DNA of 64,000 nucleotides from Deltaproteobacteria bacterium. Lineage in GTDB: Bacteria; Myxococcota; UBA727; VGSZ01. Positions 26,747 to 36,283 of the stretch are shown piece after piece; positions within the stretch are counted from its first letter, which is position 1, and each line of letters begins with the position of its first letter. Location: contig JACOUT010000004.1 of assembly GCA_016177705.1 (NCBI GenBank), positions 248,001-312,000 on the forward strand. Reading direction: 5' to 3'. Under the pieces are notes generated by a model that searched no databases, was not told where the DNA came from, and saw only the letters and a list, made by a program, of their open reading frames with translations. The translations under genes were made by a program, and so were the position numbers.

Positions 26747-27846
26747 TGGCCGTGGCGCTGATGGCGCCATGGTTCGCAGGCACGGCGGTGCGCGCGGCGG
26801 AGGTCGACGCCGACACCCGCGTCAACGTGTACGCCGACGAAGAGCTGACGGTGTTCAACCATGCGGGCGTCGCGTCCGTCGAGTCCGACGACGGGTGGCG
26901 CGCCAACGGCCACTACGGCGTCGACGTCATCTCGGGCGCGACGCGCTCCTTCCTGCCGGACGCAATCACCTCGGCCACGCGCGTCGAGGAGACCCGCGTC
27001 CAGGGCGGCGTCGCCGGCGGCGGCGTGCTCTTGCCCGGCCTGCGCCTCGACGGCGGCTACCTGACCAGCAAGGAGCCCGACTTCTGGAGCCACAGGGCGA
27101 ACATCACCGCCGTCGCCGAGCTGTTTCAGCGCCGCGGCACGCTCAGCGTCACCGGCACGCTCGGGCTGATGAGCGTCGGCCGCCTCGGCGATCCGGCCTT
27201 CTCCGAAGAGGAGGGCATGGGCGGCCTCGACGTCAGCTACGCGCACGTGCTCGGCCCCGCCACCACGCTCACCGGGTTGTTCAGCGTGGGCCACTCGCTG
27301 TGCGAGGAGCGAATCGGCTGCGGCGCCAGCCCGTACCGCTACGTGCCCGTCGCGCTCCACGACGCCGGCCCCTACGTGGCGTTGGCCGAGCGACACCCGG
27401 CGACCCACACCAGCGCGGCGCTGGCGGCGCGCCTGTCGCAGAGCGTGCGCCCCGGGCTCGCGGTCCACGGTGGCTACCGCCTGTTCGCCGACTCCTGGGG
27501 CATCGTCGGGCACACCACCGACACCGCCCTCGCCCAGACCTTCCTCGGCGACCGACTCGGCCTGCGGCTCGACGCACGTGCCTACTTGCAGGGGCCGGCG
27601 TCGTTCCACGGCGACTACGTGCTCACAGGCGGCGAGGCGCCCGGCTACCGCACGGCCGACCGCAGGCTCGGGCCCATGGCCGACGTCACGTTGGGCGGGT
27701 CGAGCAGCCTCGACCTGCCGGCGATCGGCCCGGCGCGGCTTCGCGTGCACGTGCGGGTGGCGCACGCGTGGTTCCGCTATGCAGACGCAGTCATCCCGGC
27801 GCGTGACGCATGGATCGCGGGGCTTGGAGCTGGAGCAACCTTCTGA
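26731..27846 (+). CDS. DUF3570 outer-membrane beta-barrel protein, putative ApbE flavinylation target
   Basis: 371 aa from GTG at 26731, with GGAGGA five nt upstream; it overlaps DUF4266 by 16 nt. A signal peptide ends near residue 23 (AVRAAEVD). Residues 24-50 (VNVYADEELTVFNHAGVASV) and the amphipathic beta strands after it fit DUF3570 proteins, predicted outer-membrane barrels. Residues 65-73 read DVISGATRS and 77-83 DAITSAT. The first is very close to the D-x-x-(S/T)-G-A-T motif where ApbE attaches FMN to Thr in RnfG/NqrC proteins; Thr71 would be the site. ApbE is encoded in the same unit. The flavinylation is my inference. Confidence 0.85.
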   Translation: MRLQLMAVALMAPWFAGTAVRAAEVDADTRVNVYADEELTVFNHAGVASVESDDGWRANGHYGVDVISGATRSFLPDAITSATRVEETRVQGGVAGGGVLLPGLRLDGGYLTSKEPDFWSHRANITAVAELFQRRGTLSVTGTLGLMSVGRLGDPAFSEEEGMGGLDVSYAHVLGPATTLTGLFSVGHSLCEERIGCGASPYRYVPVALHDAGPYVALAERHPATHTSAALAARLSQSVRPGLAVHGGYRLFADSWGIVGHTTDTALAQTFLGDRLGLRLDARAYLQGPASFHGDYVLTGGEAPGYRTADRRLGPMADVTLGGSSSLDLPAIGPARLRVHVRVAHAWFRYADAVIPARDAWIAGLGAGATF

Positions 27847-28532
27847 TGCGCAACGCTGCCTTCCTCTTGCCCTTGATCGTCGTGCTCACCACGGCTTCGA
27901 TCTGCGAGCCGGTCGAGCCTGACCCCGACGCCGGACCGCCGCCGGGTGAGTTCACCTGCGAGCTCGGCCTGCGCGGCGCCACGCTCGAGAGCTTCGTGCC
28001 GCTCAGCGAGAGCAACGAGGCCGAGCTGATGCTCGGCTTCCAGGGCCTGGCCGGCTTCGTCATGCGCGTGGCGATGGCGCCGGAGTCGCCGGTGCGCATC
28101 GAGGCGCTGATCTCGGTGCGCATCGACGGCCAGCCGCCCAACGGCAGCCAGGCGCTCGAGATCGCGACGTCGATCCTGGAGGACGGACGCCGCGTCTCGC
28201 GCGACCTGCTGGTGCCCGCCAACCGCGGGCCGCTCAGCGACTACGCGGGCAAGATGGCGACCGTGAGCGTGCGCGTCGCCGACTCGCTGTTGCGCCCGAC
28301 CGCCTTGTGCACGGCTACCGGGCAGGTGCTGCTCGTCGACAACGACGAGTGCATCCACACCGGCCAGGAGCCGATCTGCCCCGACGCCGGCGCCGAGGGC
28401 GAGGGCGAAGGAGAGGGCGAAGGAGAGGGCGAAGGAGAGGGCGAAGGAGAGGGCGAAGGAGAGGGCGAAGGCGAGGGCGAAGGCGAGGGCGAAGGAGAGG
28501 GCGAAGGCGAGGGCGAAGGAGAGGGCGAATGA
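27846..28532 (+). CDS. exported protein with C-terminal Glu-Gly repeat tail
   Basis: 228 aa; start overlaps the DUF3570 stop (TGATG). N-terminal signal-like sequence (LPLIVVLTTASIC) with a possible lipobox Cys. A beta-rich middle domain (about residues 40-170) has no known match. The last 45 residues are Glu-Gly alternation running straight into the stop codon. Such repeats normally sit between lipid anchor and domain; a terminal position is unusual. The stop overlaps the start of the next gene (ATGA). Function unknown. Confidence 0.78.
   Translation: MRNAAFLLPLIVVLTTASICEPVEPDPDAGPPPGEFTCELGLRGATLESFVPLSESNEAELMLGFQGLAGFVMRVAMAPESPVRIEALISVRIDGQPPNGSQALEIATSILEDGRRVSRDLLVPANRGPLSDYAGKMATVSVRVADSLLRPTALCTATGQVLLVDNDECIHTGQEPICPDAGAEGEGEGEGEGEGEGEGEGEGEGEGEGEGEGEGEGEGEGEGEGEGE
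28395..28529 (+). repeat. Glu-Gly coding tandem repeat at a gene's 3' end
   Basis: 135 bp (45 codons) in 6- and 12-bp units of the type GAGGGCGAAGGA. The next gene's ATG (28529) is formed by the last base of the final GAA codon plus the stop codon region. Slippage by multiples of 6 bp would preserve both frames. Confidence 0.9.
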
Positions 28533-30979
28533 AGCTGCGATCCACGGCTGGTCTGCTGCTGATCCTCGCGGCCGCGCTCAGCGGCTGCCGAGACCCGCGC
28601 ATCGTCGACGTGGCCGAGCCGCGCACGCTGCCCCCCTACCCGAACCCGTTCGGCCCTGACGACCCGCGCTTCATCGAGCTGCCGCACCGGCAGCGCCCGC
28701 AGGAGGTGCTGGCGCACCCCGACGGCAGGCGCGCCTACGTCTCCTTGCCCGGCCTGGTCGATGACCCCGGGCACGCCATCGCGGTCGTCGACGTCGAGAG
28801 CGGCGCGCTCTTGCGCACCATCGAGGTCGGCGTCGGCGCCTTCGGCTTGGCGCTGCACCCCGCGGGCCGCTTCCTGGTCGCGACCTCGCGCTTCACCAAC
28901 TTCTTGAGCGTGATCGACACCGAGACCGACGAGGTGCTGCACCGGCCGCCGGTCGACTTCTACGCGACGGAGGGCGTGTTCGGCGCCGATGGTCGCCTGT
29001 ACCTCAGCAACCGCTGGCTCGACGCGCTGGTGGTCTACGACACGCTCGCGCTCGACGAGGGGATGGCGTTCACCAAGGTGGCGACCATCCCGGTGGCGCA
29101 GAACCCGCGGGACGTGGCGATCTCCCCGGACGGCGCCACCGTGGCGGTGGCCGCTCAGACCGGCCTGGCGGTCTCGCTCATCGACACCGCGTCGTTGCTC
29201 GAGCGACGGCGCGTCGGCCTGCAGGCGCCCGCCATTGGCGCCGCGTTCGCCGGAGACTTCCTGATCGTGCCGACCTTGTCGGCCTCGACGCACCACCTGC
29301 CGTTCGCCGGCCCTGACGGCGACGAGGACGGCCAGCCCGGCGACGGCACGCCCAACGTCAACTTCCAGGATCTGCAAAACGAGATCGCCGTCGTGCGCGT
29401 CGCCGACGGCAGCGTCGCGCATCGCTACACGTCCGACACCATCTGCTGCAAGGACTTCCGCGACGTCGACCCGGCCGACACCGCACGCCACGGCGAGCTG
29501 CTGCCGCCGCAGAGCGATTGGATCGTCGCCGGTGCCAACCCCGAGCAGGTGGTGGTGGGCGAGGTGGCGGGCGAGACCATGGTGTTCGTCGACTACGCCT
29601 CGTCGTCCGAGGTGCAGGCGTTCGCCATCGAGCCGGTGAGCGGCGCGCTCACGTCGCGCTGGGTGGTGGCCGCCACCGGCCACTCGCCGAACGGCATGGC
29701 GGTCGCGGGCTCGCGGCTGCTCGTCACCAACCGCCTGTCCGAGACGCTCGGCATCTACGACGCCGCCAGCGGCGCCGTGCAAACCGACGTGGTGGTGGGC
29801 GACGTCTCGCGCGGCGAGTTCCCCGCCACGGACCACGAGATCGGCGAGCTGATCAACGACGAGACCTCGGCCTTCGCGATCGACGGCGACCAGTCGTGCG
29901 TCATGTGCCACCGCGAGAACGGCAACATCGCCAAGGCGCTGTCGATGCCGCTGTTGCGCTACCCGGCGATGTCGAGCCGCCTGGTGCAGGCCTACCGCGG
30001 CGCCGCCGACACCCGCCCGTGGTTCATCGAGGCGGCCATGGACGAGACCAACTTCCGCCCCGTCACCAACGAGTTCGCGCGCATCGAGAACTTCTGCTGC
30101 TCCGACTACACGCTGTGGCCCGACGGCGCGCCCCCCGACTGTGCCACCAACCCGCCGCCCGAGTGCACCACCGCGCCGAACGCCAACTCGGTGAACAGCT
30201 TCGACCCGACGCGCACCGACACCGCGTTCCCCAAGCCGCGGCCCACCACCGCGTTGACGCGCGACCAGCACTTTTTGGCCGCCATGGAGAAGCTGACCGG
30301 TCGGCGCGAGTCGTTCGGCGACGGTCTGTACTACGAGGATCCGATCACGCTCGAGCGCGCCCCCATCGCCATCGACTTCGACGGCGTCACGCGTGCGCTT
30401 GGTCTGTTCCTGCTGACGGCGCCGCGGCTGCTGCCGAACCCGAATGATCCGAACGCGCCGGCGGTGCTGCGCGGCAAGGCGCTGTTCGAGAGCTCGGCCA
30501 CCGGCTGCAACGTGTGCCATCCGGCGCCCACCTTCGCGGTCTCGACGGACAACAACCCCTTCAACGTGCCGCTGCGCTTCCCGCCGGTGGTGACGCCGCT
30601 GCGCGGTCCCAACGGCATCAACTACGACCTGCTGAACGGCGGCTTCATGGGCGTGTTCCCGCAGACCGAGCAGGACACGTGCGAGGATCTGTGCGGCGAG
30701 GAGATGTGCACCGAGAACCCCAAGATCTGTGACGACGTCATGAACCTGCGCATGGGCGTGCCGACGCTGCGCGGGCTCTTTGACCGCGCGGAGCTGTTCC
30801 TGCACGACGGCCGCGCCAGGAACCTGCGCGAGCTGCTGTGCACGCCCGGGCACCCGGCGCTGCGCGAGGGTGAGCGCGGCTTCAACGAGCGCGACGGCAT
30901 CATCGACACCCACGGCGGCACCAGTCACCTGACGCCGCAGGAGATCGACGACCTGATCGCGTTCATGCTGACGCTGTAG
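28529..30979 (+). CDS. beta-propeller di-heme cytochrome c lipoprotein
   Basis: 816 aa. Lipobox AALSGC. Residues about 50-430 contain YVTN-type propeller repeats (RAYVSLPG, GAFGLALHPAGRFLVATSR, NPRDVAISPDGATVAVAAQTG, SPNGMAVAGSRLLVTNR). The C-terminal part carries two CXXCH motifs, CVMCH (457-461) and CNVCH (660-664), and the sequence VPTLRGLFDRAELFLHDGRARNL that resembles di-heme peroxidase/MauG-like proteins. It likely acts in the periplasm or at the surface as an electron-transfer or oxidising protein. It is in the DUF3570-ApbE unit and may pass electrons to or from the flavoprotein. A 13-nt gap precedes apbE. Confidence 0.86.
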   Translation: MKLRSTAGLLLILAAALSGCRDPRIVDVAEPRTLPPYPNPFGPDDPRFIELPHRQRPQEVLAHPDGRRAYVSLPGLVDDPGHAIAVVDVESGALLRTIEVGVGAFGLALHPAGRFLVATSRFTNFLSVIDTETDEVLHRPPVDFYATEGVFGADGRLYLSNRWLDALVVYDTLALDEGMAFTKVATIPVAQNPRDVAISPDGATVAVAAQTGLAVSLIDTASLLERRRVGLQAPAIGAAFAGDFLIVPTLSASTHHLPFAGPDGDEDGQPGDGTPNVNFQDLQNEIAVVRVADGSVAHRYTSDTICCKDFRDVDPADTARHGELLPPQSDWIVAGANPEQVVVGEVAGETMVFVDYASSSEVQAFAIEPVSGALTSRWVVAATGHSPNGMAVAGSRLLVTNRLSETLGIYDAASGAVQTDVVVGDVSRGEFPATDHEIGELINDETSAFAIDGDQSCVMCHRENGNIAKALSMPLLRYPAMSSRLVQAYRGAADTRPWFIEAAMDETNFRPVTNEFARIENFCCSDYTLWPDGAPPDCATNPPPECTTAPNANSVNSFDPTRTDTAFPKPRPTTALTRDQHFLAAMEKLTGRRESFGDGLYYEDPITLERAPIAIDFDGVTRALGLFLLTAPRLLPNPNDPNAPAVLRGKALFESSATGCNVCHPAPTFAVSTDNNPFNVPLRFPPVVTPLRGPNGINYDLLNGGFMGVFPQTEQDTCEDLCGEEMCTENPKICDDVMNLRMGVPTLRGLFDRAELFLHDGRARNLRELLCTPGHPALREGERGFNERDGIIDTHGGTSHLTPQEIDDLIAFMLTL

Positions 30980-30992
30980 CGTCGCTACCGCC

Positions 30993-32003
<1,011 letters not shown>

Positions 32004-32427
32004 CGCCTCCGTCGTGTGCTTCTGGCGGGCCGACCTCGAGGCGACGCAGGCGCGGCGGCACGCCCGACAGCACGTCGACGACGTTCGGGCGGCGGGGCGG
32101 GGAGCGAGGGCCGCCGCCGCGGCGCTGGTCCTCGGCCCCTTTGGCGTCGTGCTCGTTCGCGCGGCCGCCGCCAGCCGTTTCGGTTCGTGTCGTTCGGCGA
32201 CGGGCAGCTCACGCAAGCCGTGCTCGTGCCTCAGGGTAGCCGGCTTGCGGTTGGCGTCGTCACGCGGGGAGGTGGTGATGCAGGGGAGGTGCGGGCCTGC
32301 GGGCGCGCCGCGTCGACGGCCCTCGCTCCCCGCCCCTGCGTGCCTTGCGAGGCGGGCTGTGGACGGGGGCTTGGGCGCGAACTCGTTCAGAGATCCCGCT
32401 CGGCCACGTAAATGAACATTCTCTTCC

Positions 32428-33196
32428 GATGACGACGACGTGCTTGCGCTGTTGCGCCAGTGCGCCTCACGGGTGCTGCGCCTGTTGCGCCGCGAGGTGG
32501 ACGACGCCGAGCCCGACGCCGACGCACTCGCCGCGCTCGAAGCCGCGTCACTCAGGGGGCTCCCGTCAGCGGGCGGCGATGCCCCGTGAGCTAAGCTGCT
32601 CACGACGTTCCTCGAGGGCTTCTCGCTGCATGTCGACGTTCACCTCCACGCCAACTACCGCCGAGGGCTCGAGCAGCTGTGTCGCTACGGCGCGCGTGGA
32701 GCCATCGCTCTGTCGCGCCTGCCCGAGCTATCCGACGGGCGCGTCGCGCACCGGATGAAGCGCCCCCTGCCGGACGGGTGCACTGCCCTGGTGCTCACGG
32801 GCGTGGAGCTGTTGCGCAACGTTGCCCCGCTCATCCCGCCACCGCGCTTCCATCTACTGCGGTTTCATGGCGTGTTCCCCCCGAATTCGAGGTTGCGGTC
32901 GCATACGGTGCCCAAGCCGCCTGCGTCGGCGGTGGTGGTGGGCACGTCGTCGTGCGAGCTGCGGCCGCGTCCGTCACTGTCGCGCTATCGCCTCGACTTG
33001 ACCGCCGCGCTCAAGCGCGTCTTCGGCGTCGATGCGCTGAAGTGCGTGCGCTGCGGCGGCCGGTGTCGGCGGCATCGAGAAGCTCACGGCGATGCGGGCG
33101 ATCCTCGACCACCTCGGCCTCCCGTCGGTCCTGCCGCCGCTCAGCAAGACCGGCGGGCCACCGGAGGGCTGGCGGGTCAGATCCCCAGGCGGCCTG
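32428..33196 (+). pseudogene. decayed IS91-family (Y2) transposase
   Basis: Translation in one frame from 32428 gives FLEGFSLHVDVHLHANYRRG, LEQLCRYGARGAIALSRL, RMKRPLPDGCTALVLTG, IPPPRFHLLRFHGVFPPNSR and FGVDALKCVRCGGRCR. These match the C-terminal half of IS91/IS801-type transposases (Y2_Tnp family), where the last CxxC belongs to a zinc-binding site. A TGA at 32587 interrupts the frame, and near 33063 the frame shifts to continue as AMRAILDHLGLPSVLPPLS. The N-terminal zinc finger and most of the HUH region are missing. It is therefore inactive. No intact element ends were seen. Confidence 0.82.
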
Positions 33197-33202
33197 CGGA
33201 CG

Positions 33203-35077
33203 TCAGGGCTGGGTTCTCGCGGTCTGGTAGGAAGCTACCGGAACGAGCTGGCCGCCCCGCTGCTCCATCACGAGGGGTAGGTTCGGGAACGTCATGTCTG
33301 CCGGGTTCGCCGCGAAGGCGACATGAACTCCGCTTTGCCCCACCGCGCGCGCAACGAGGACGCCGTCAAGACCACGTGTGGCAATGGCCGGGTCGCGCGC
33401 CAGCTCGGTCACGTTCACCTCGCCGAGGTCCGTGCCCCCGGTGCGATCGGCCAGGACGACACCCACGACGAACGCTCCGTCCCTGCGTCTCTGCTTCCCG
33501 ACGATGCAGTACCCCCCGAAAAGGTCGAAGAGCGCGATCGACTCGAAGGCCGAAGACCTCGGGAGCTTCACCGCTGGCACCTCGTTCACCGCACTGTGGG
33601 ACGGTAGCGGCAGCAGCTCGACCGCGACGCCCTCGAGATACTTGACGGCCACCGTCGAGAAGCCCTCTTGGTAGATGTGGTAGACGGCCTGCGACTGGAA
33701 ACCGGGCGAGCCCTTGAGCAGAGCTGCAATGGCCGGAGCGCCGCTTTCGAGTCGCCGACCGTGCGGCACCATCAGCTTCACGCCGTCCAAGGTGAGGGAC
33801 TCGCCCGGATCCTGGACACGCCGCCGGGGAAACGTCTGATGATTCCACGCGCAGGGCGGCTGCTCGGCGTTCTCGCAGATCTTCAGCTTCGTCCCGGTCG
33901 CCAAGGCCTCGAGCTCGTCGCGCCCAGCCGCCGTCAGCCGCGGGTTCTTCGAGATCTCTCCGGAGGCATTGCTCCCAATGGCGTGAAGGGAGCGGAGGCC
34001 GAGGGTGGTGAGCTCGGCGTTCTCCTGCACGGTGAGCCTTTGGAACGACGAGACCTGGTCGAGGAACGCGAGAGATTGCAGGCCCGTCCGGGACACGGTG
34101 AGCTGGGTGACCGAGACGACCGGTCCGAGGTTCACCTGACGGAGGGTCGGAGCTCGGTCAAAAAGGAGATTCGACACTGTTCCGGCCAGCGCAGGTGCGT
34201 CGATCGCCGTCAACGCAGGCACGTCGGACACCCGCAGAGAATCGACACGGGCGAGCAGCGGTGCCGAGATCGTGCCAAGGTTCTTCCCTCCGATCGTGAT
34301 AGCTCTCGCCGACGCGAGCTTTGGCAGAGTGACCGTCCGCAGGTTCGAGAACGCGGCGATCTCCAGCTGGTCTACGCTCTCGACGGAAGCGAGCCAGGGG
34401 ACGTCGCCCGCCCCAGCGGGGGTGGAGTCCAGCATCTCGACCGCGACGTGCACCAGGCCGATCGCCGCGCCTGCCTTGGTCACCAGCTTCTCGAGGGGCG
34501 ACGACCCGGACACCTGGAGCCGTTGGATCGCGTCGACAAGCGGGATGCGGATCTCGGTGACGGCCGTGCGCTGGCCGACCACCAGCGAGGGAGTCCCCTT
34601 CAGCGCCGGGAGGTCGACGACCACAAGTTCCCCAGTGTCACACAGCTCGAACCCGCCGACCGCCACCAGGCGCCGAAACTCACGGACCTCCTTCAGGCCG
34701 CGCAGGCCCTGAATGCGCACGACCCCCGTGACAACCTCGAGCCGCTTGAGCTGGCGCAATGTCGACACGCTAGCAGTGGCCGCGGCACCGGAGCGTGAGG
34801 CGCGTTCGCATCGCTCGACGCCGATTGTCAGGTCGCCACGCACGCACGTCGTCCTAGTCATGGCGGCGACGTCTTCATCCGTAGCGATGCGTCGGTTCCC
34901 TTCGTAGATCTCGCCGCGGCAGATCGCCGACGTTCCGCCCTGCTCTCCGGCGACGGGAGCGGGGGGCTCGTAGGCGAGGTCGTCGATTAGGTCGGTCGCG
35001 CCGAGGGACAGGGCCGTGGCGACTACACCGACGACAAGGACGCCGATGAGGATTGGCTTCCAAGGCAGGGCTCGCAT
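33203..35077 (-). CDS. exported leucine-rich-like (receptor L-domain-type) protein
   Basis: 624 aa from ATG at 35077, giving a single N-terminal membrane anchor (IGVLVVGVVATALSLG). A 21-codon longer version is possible. Residues about 60-390 are a beta-helix-like repeat, with units such as LKRLEVVTGVVRIQGL, VDSLRVSDVPALTAIDAPAL and FQRLTVQENAELTTLGLRSL, resembling receptor L-domains. The C-terminal 220 residues form a separate domain with no known match (SPGFQSQAVYHIYQEGFSTVAV). The ligand is unknown. Codon use is less GC-biased than in most neighbours, and the gene lies in the accessory segment between duplicated fragments; recent acquisition is plausible. Confidence 0.78.
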   Translation of the reverse strand: MRALPWKPILIGVLVVGVVATALSLGATDLIDDLAYEPPAPVAGEQGGTSAICRGEIYEGNRRIATDEDVAAMTRTTCVRGDLTIGVERCERASRSGAAATASVSTLRQLKRLEVVTGVVRIQGLRGLKEVREFRRLVAVGGFELCDTGELVVVDLPALKGTPSLVVGQRTAVTEIRIPLVDAIQRLQVSGSSPLEKLVTKAGAAIGLVHVAVEMLDSTPAGAGDVPWLASVESVDQLEIAAFSNLRTVTLPKLASARAITIGGKNLGTISAPLLARVDSLRVSDVPALTAIDAPALAGTVSNLLFDRAPTLRQVNLGPVVSVTQLTVSRTGLQSLAFLDQVSSFQRLTVQENAELTTLGLRSLHAIGSNASGEISKNPRLTAAGRDELEALATGTKLKICENAEQPPCAWNHQTFPRRRVQDPGESLTLDGVKLMVPHGRRLESGAPAIAALLKGSPGFQSQAVYHIYQEGFSTVAVKYLEGVAVELLPLPSHSAVNEVPAVKLPRSSAFESIALFDLFGGYCIVGKQRRRDGAFVVGVVLADRTGGTDLGEVNVTELARDPAIATRGLDGVLVARAVGQSGVHVAFAANPADMTFPNLPLVMEQRGGQLVPVASYQTARTQP

Positions 35078-35197
35078 CTTCGTCTTCCCCCGTTTTTGCT
35101 GCGGGCGCGAGACTAACAAAGGCGGGGCGCACGACGCCATGGCTCATCTCTCGCGTGATGCACGACAGGAATTCGGCATGGACACCCTGCGAATGAT

Positions 35198-35495
35198 GTG
35201 GTCGGCCAGGACGGCCGTGTGGTGGCGTCTGCACCTCGGAGCGGGCGCGAGGCGCGCGAGGCGCACGAGACGCACGGGCTCACACTGGTACTGCAAGCGC
35301 TGGCGGCCGCGCTCGACGAGCACGCGGACGCGCCTGCCGTCGCCGAGCCCGTGCCCGTGCTGAGCGAAGGCCCCAAGCGCGCGACGTCGAGCGCCAGCAC
35401 CACCGGCGCGCCCGTGCCGATCCCGCTGAAGCGCAATTGGCCGGCTTGCTCCGCTCCTGGTCGACGCCAGCACGCGCGGTACGCGCAAGCGCGGG
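35198..35495 (+). pseudogene. 3' fragment of a copy of the 39378-40085 gene
   Basis: This stretch matches 39854-40140 closely. Both encode VVASAPRSGRE, ALDEHADAPAVAEPVPV and TGAPVPIPLK in the same frame. The N-terminal two thirds are absent and the stop codon after PIPLK has been lost, so the frame runs into unrelated sequence. It is a truncated, non-functional duplicate. Confidence 0.8.
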
Positions 35496-35527
35496 CTGTC
35501 CAGGTCGAAGCCCTGCTGGCTCTTCCA

Positions 35528-35849
35528 GGCGCGAGCGCGGCCTGGCGCGCGTCGAGCGCGTGCCGCGGGTGCAGGCGCTCGTCGTCGACCATCAAGGGCG
35601 CATCGGTACGAGCACGAGATTGACCACACAGCTCCACGTGCTGCGGCCGCCGCGGCGCTGACGCCTCAACCTTGGGCTCTTCGCGGGCCGAACCGCGAGG
35701 CGACGCGGGCGCGGGGCCACGCCTGACAGTTCGTCGATGCCGTGCAGGCGGCGGGGCGGGGAGCGAGGGCCGCCGCCACGGCGCCGGTCCTCGGCCCCTT
35801 TGGCGTCGTGCTCGTCGGCGTGTCTACGGGCGGCCGCCGCCAGCCTGTT
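35528..35849 (+). repeat. direct repeat copy B: decayed apbE 3' end plus downstream DNA
   Basis: Imperfect copy of 31869-32180. It still encodes RERGLARVERVPRVQALVVD and QLHVLRPPRR before a stop at 35659, matching the last 43 codons of apbE, and then continues with the shared non-coding sequence. No apbE upstream part is present. Together with the fragment before it, this is a mosaic of gene ends. Confidence 0.75.
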
Positions 35850-35881
35850 CTGTTGGTCGCGCTCAGCGGCGGTCGGCTCGT

Positions 35882-35985
35882 GGTGCTTACATTCGTCGAC
35901 AAGGGCACGGCCGTGCGGGCAAGCCTTGACGACCTCGGCCTCCCGCCGGTTCCGCTGCCGCTCAGCGAGGCCTGCGGCCGCCGCG
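35882..35985 (+). pseudogene. 3' scrap of a second IS91-family transposase
   Basis: The frame VLTFVDKGTAVRASLDDLGLPP and PLPLSEA aligns with the C-terminal tail of IS91-type transposases and with AMRAILDHLGLPSVLPPLS in the larger remnant at 33092-33155. Only about 30 codons survive. The following 300 bp up to 36283 hold nothing I can identify. Confidence 0.5.
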
Positions 35986-36283
35986 GGTCGCATAGGGGTT
36001 CTGACCGGCCAACCCTTCATGCGGGGCGGGCGCCGCTGCATGTAGACTGGGGTCGTCATGCGTGGATCGAGCGAATCCTCCGAGGCAGGCGTTTTCCGCG
36101 GCCGGGGACGCGGATCCCCCGCGTCCGTGGGCCGAGGGAACTTGGTCGGCGAGCGAGACCGGAAAGGGCGGTATCTCCGTCTATCCCCGGACGATGCGGG
36201 TCCCGACCTGCGGGTCGCGGTCGCCATCCGCCCAACGCTCGTCCTCGCCGCTGCAGCGTTTATTGTCCAGGCGTTGAGGCGAC

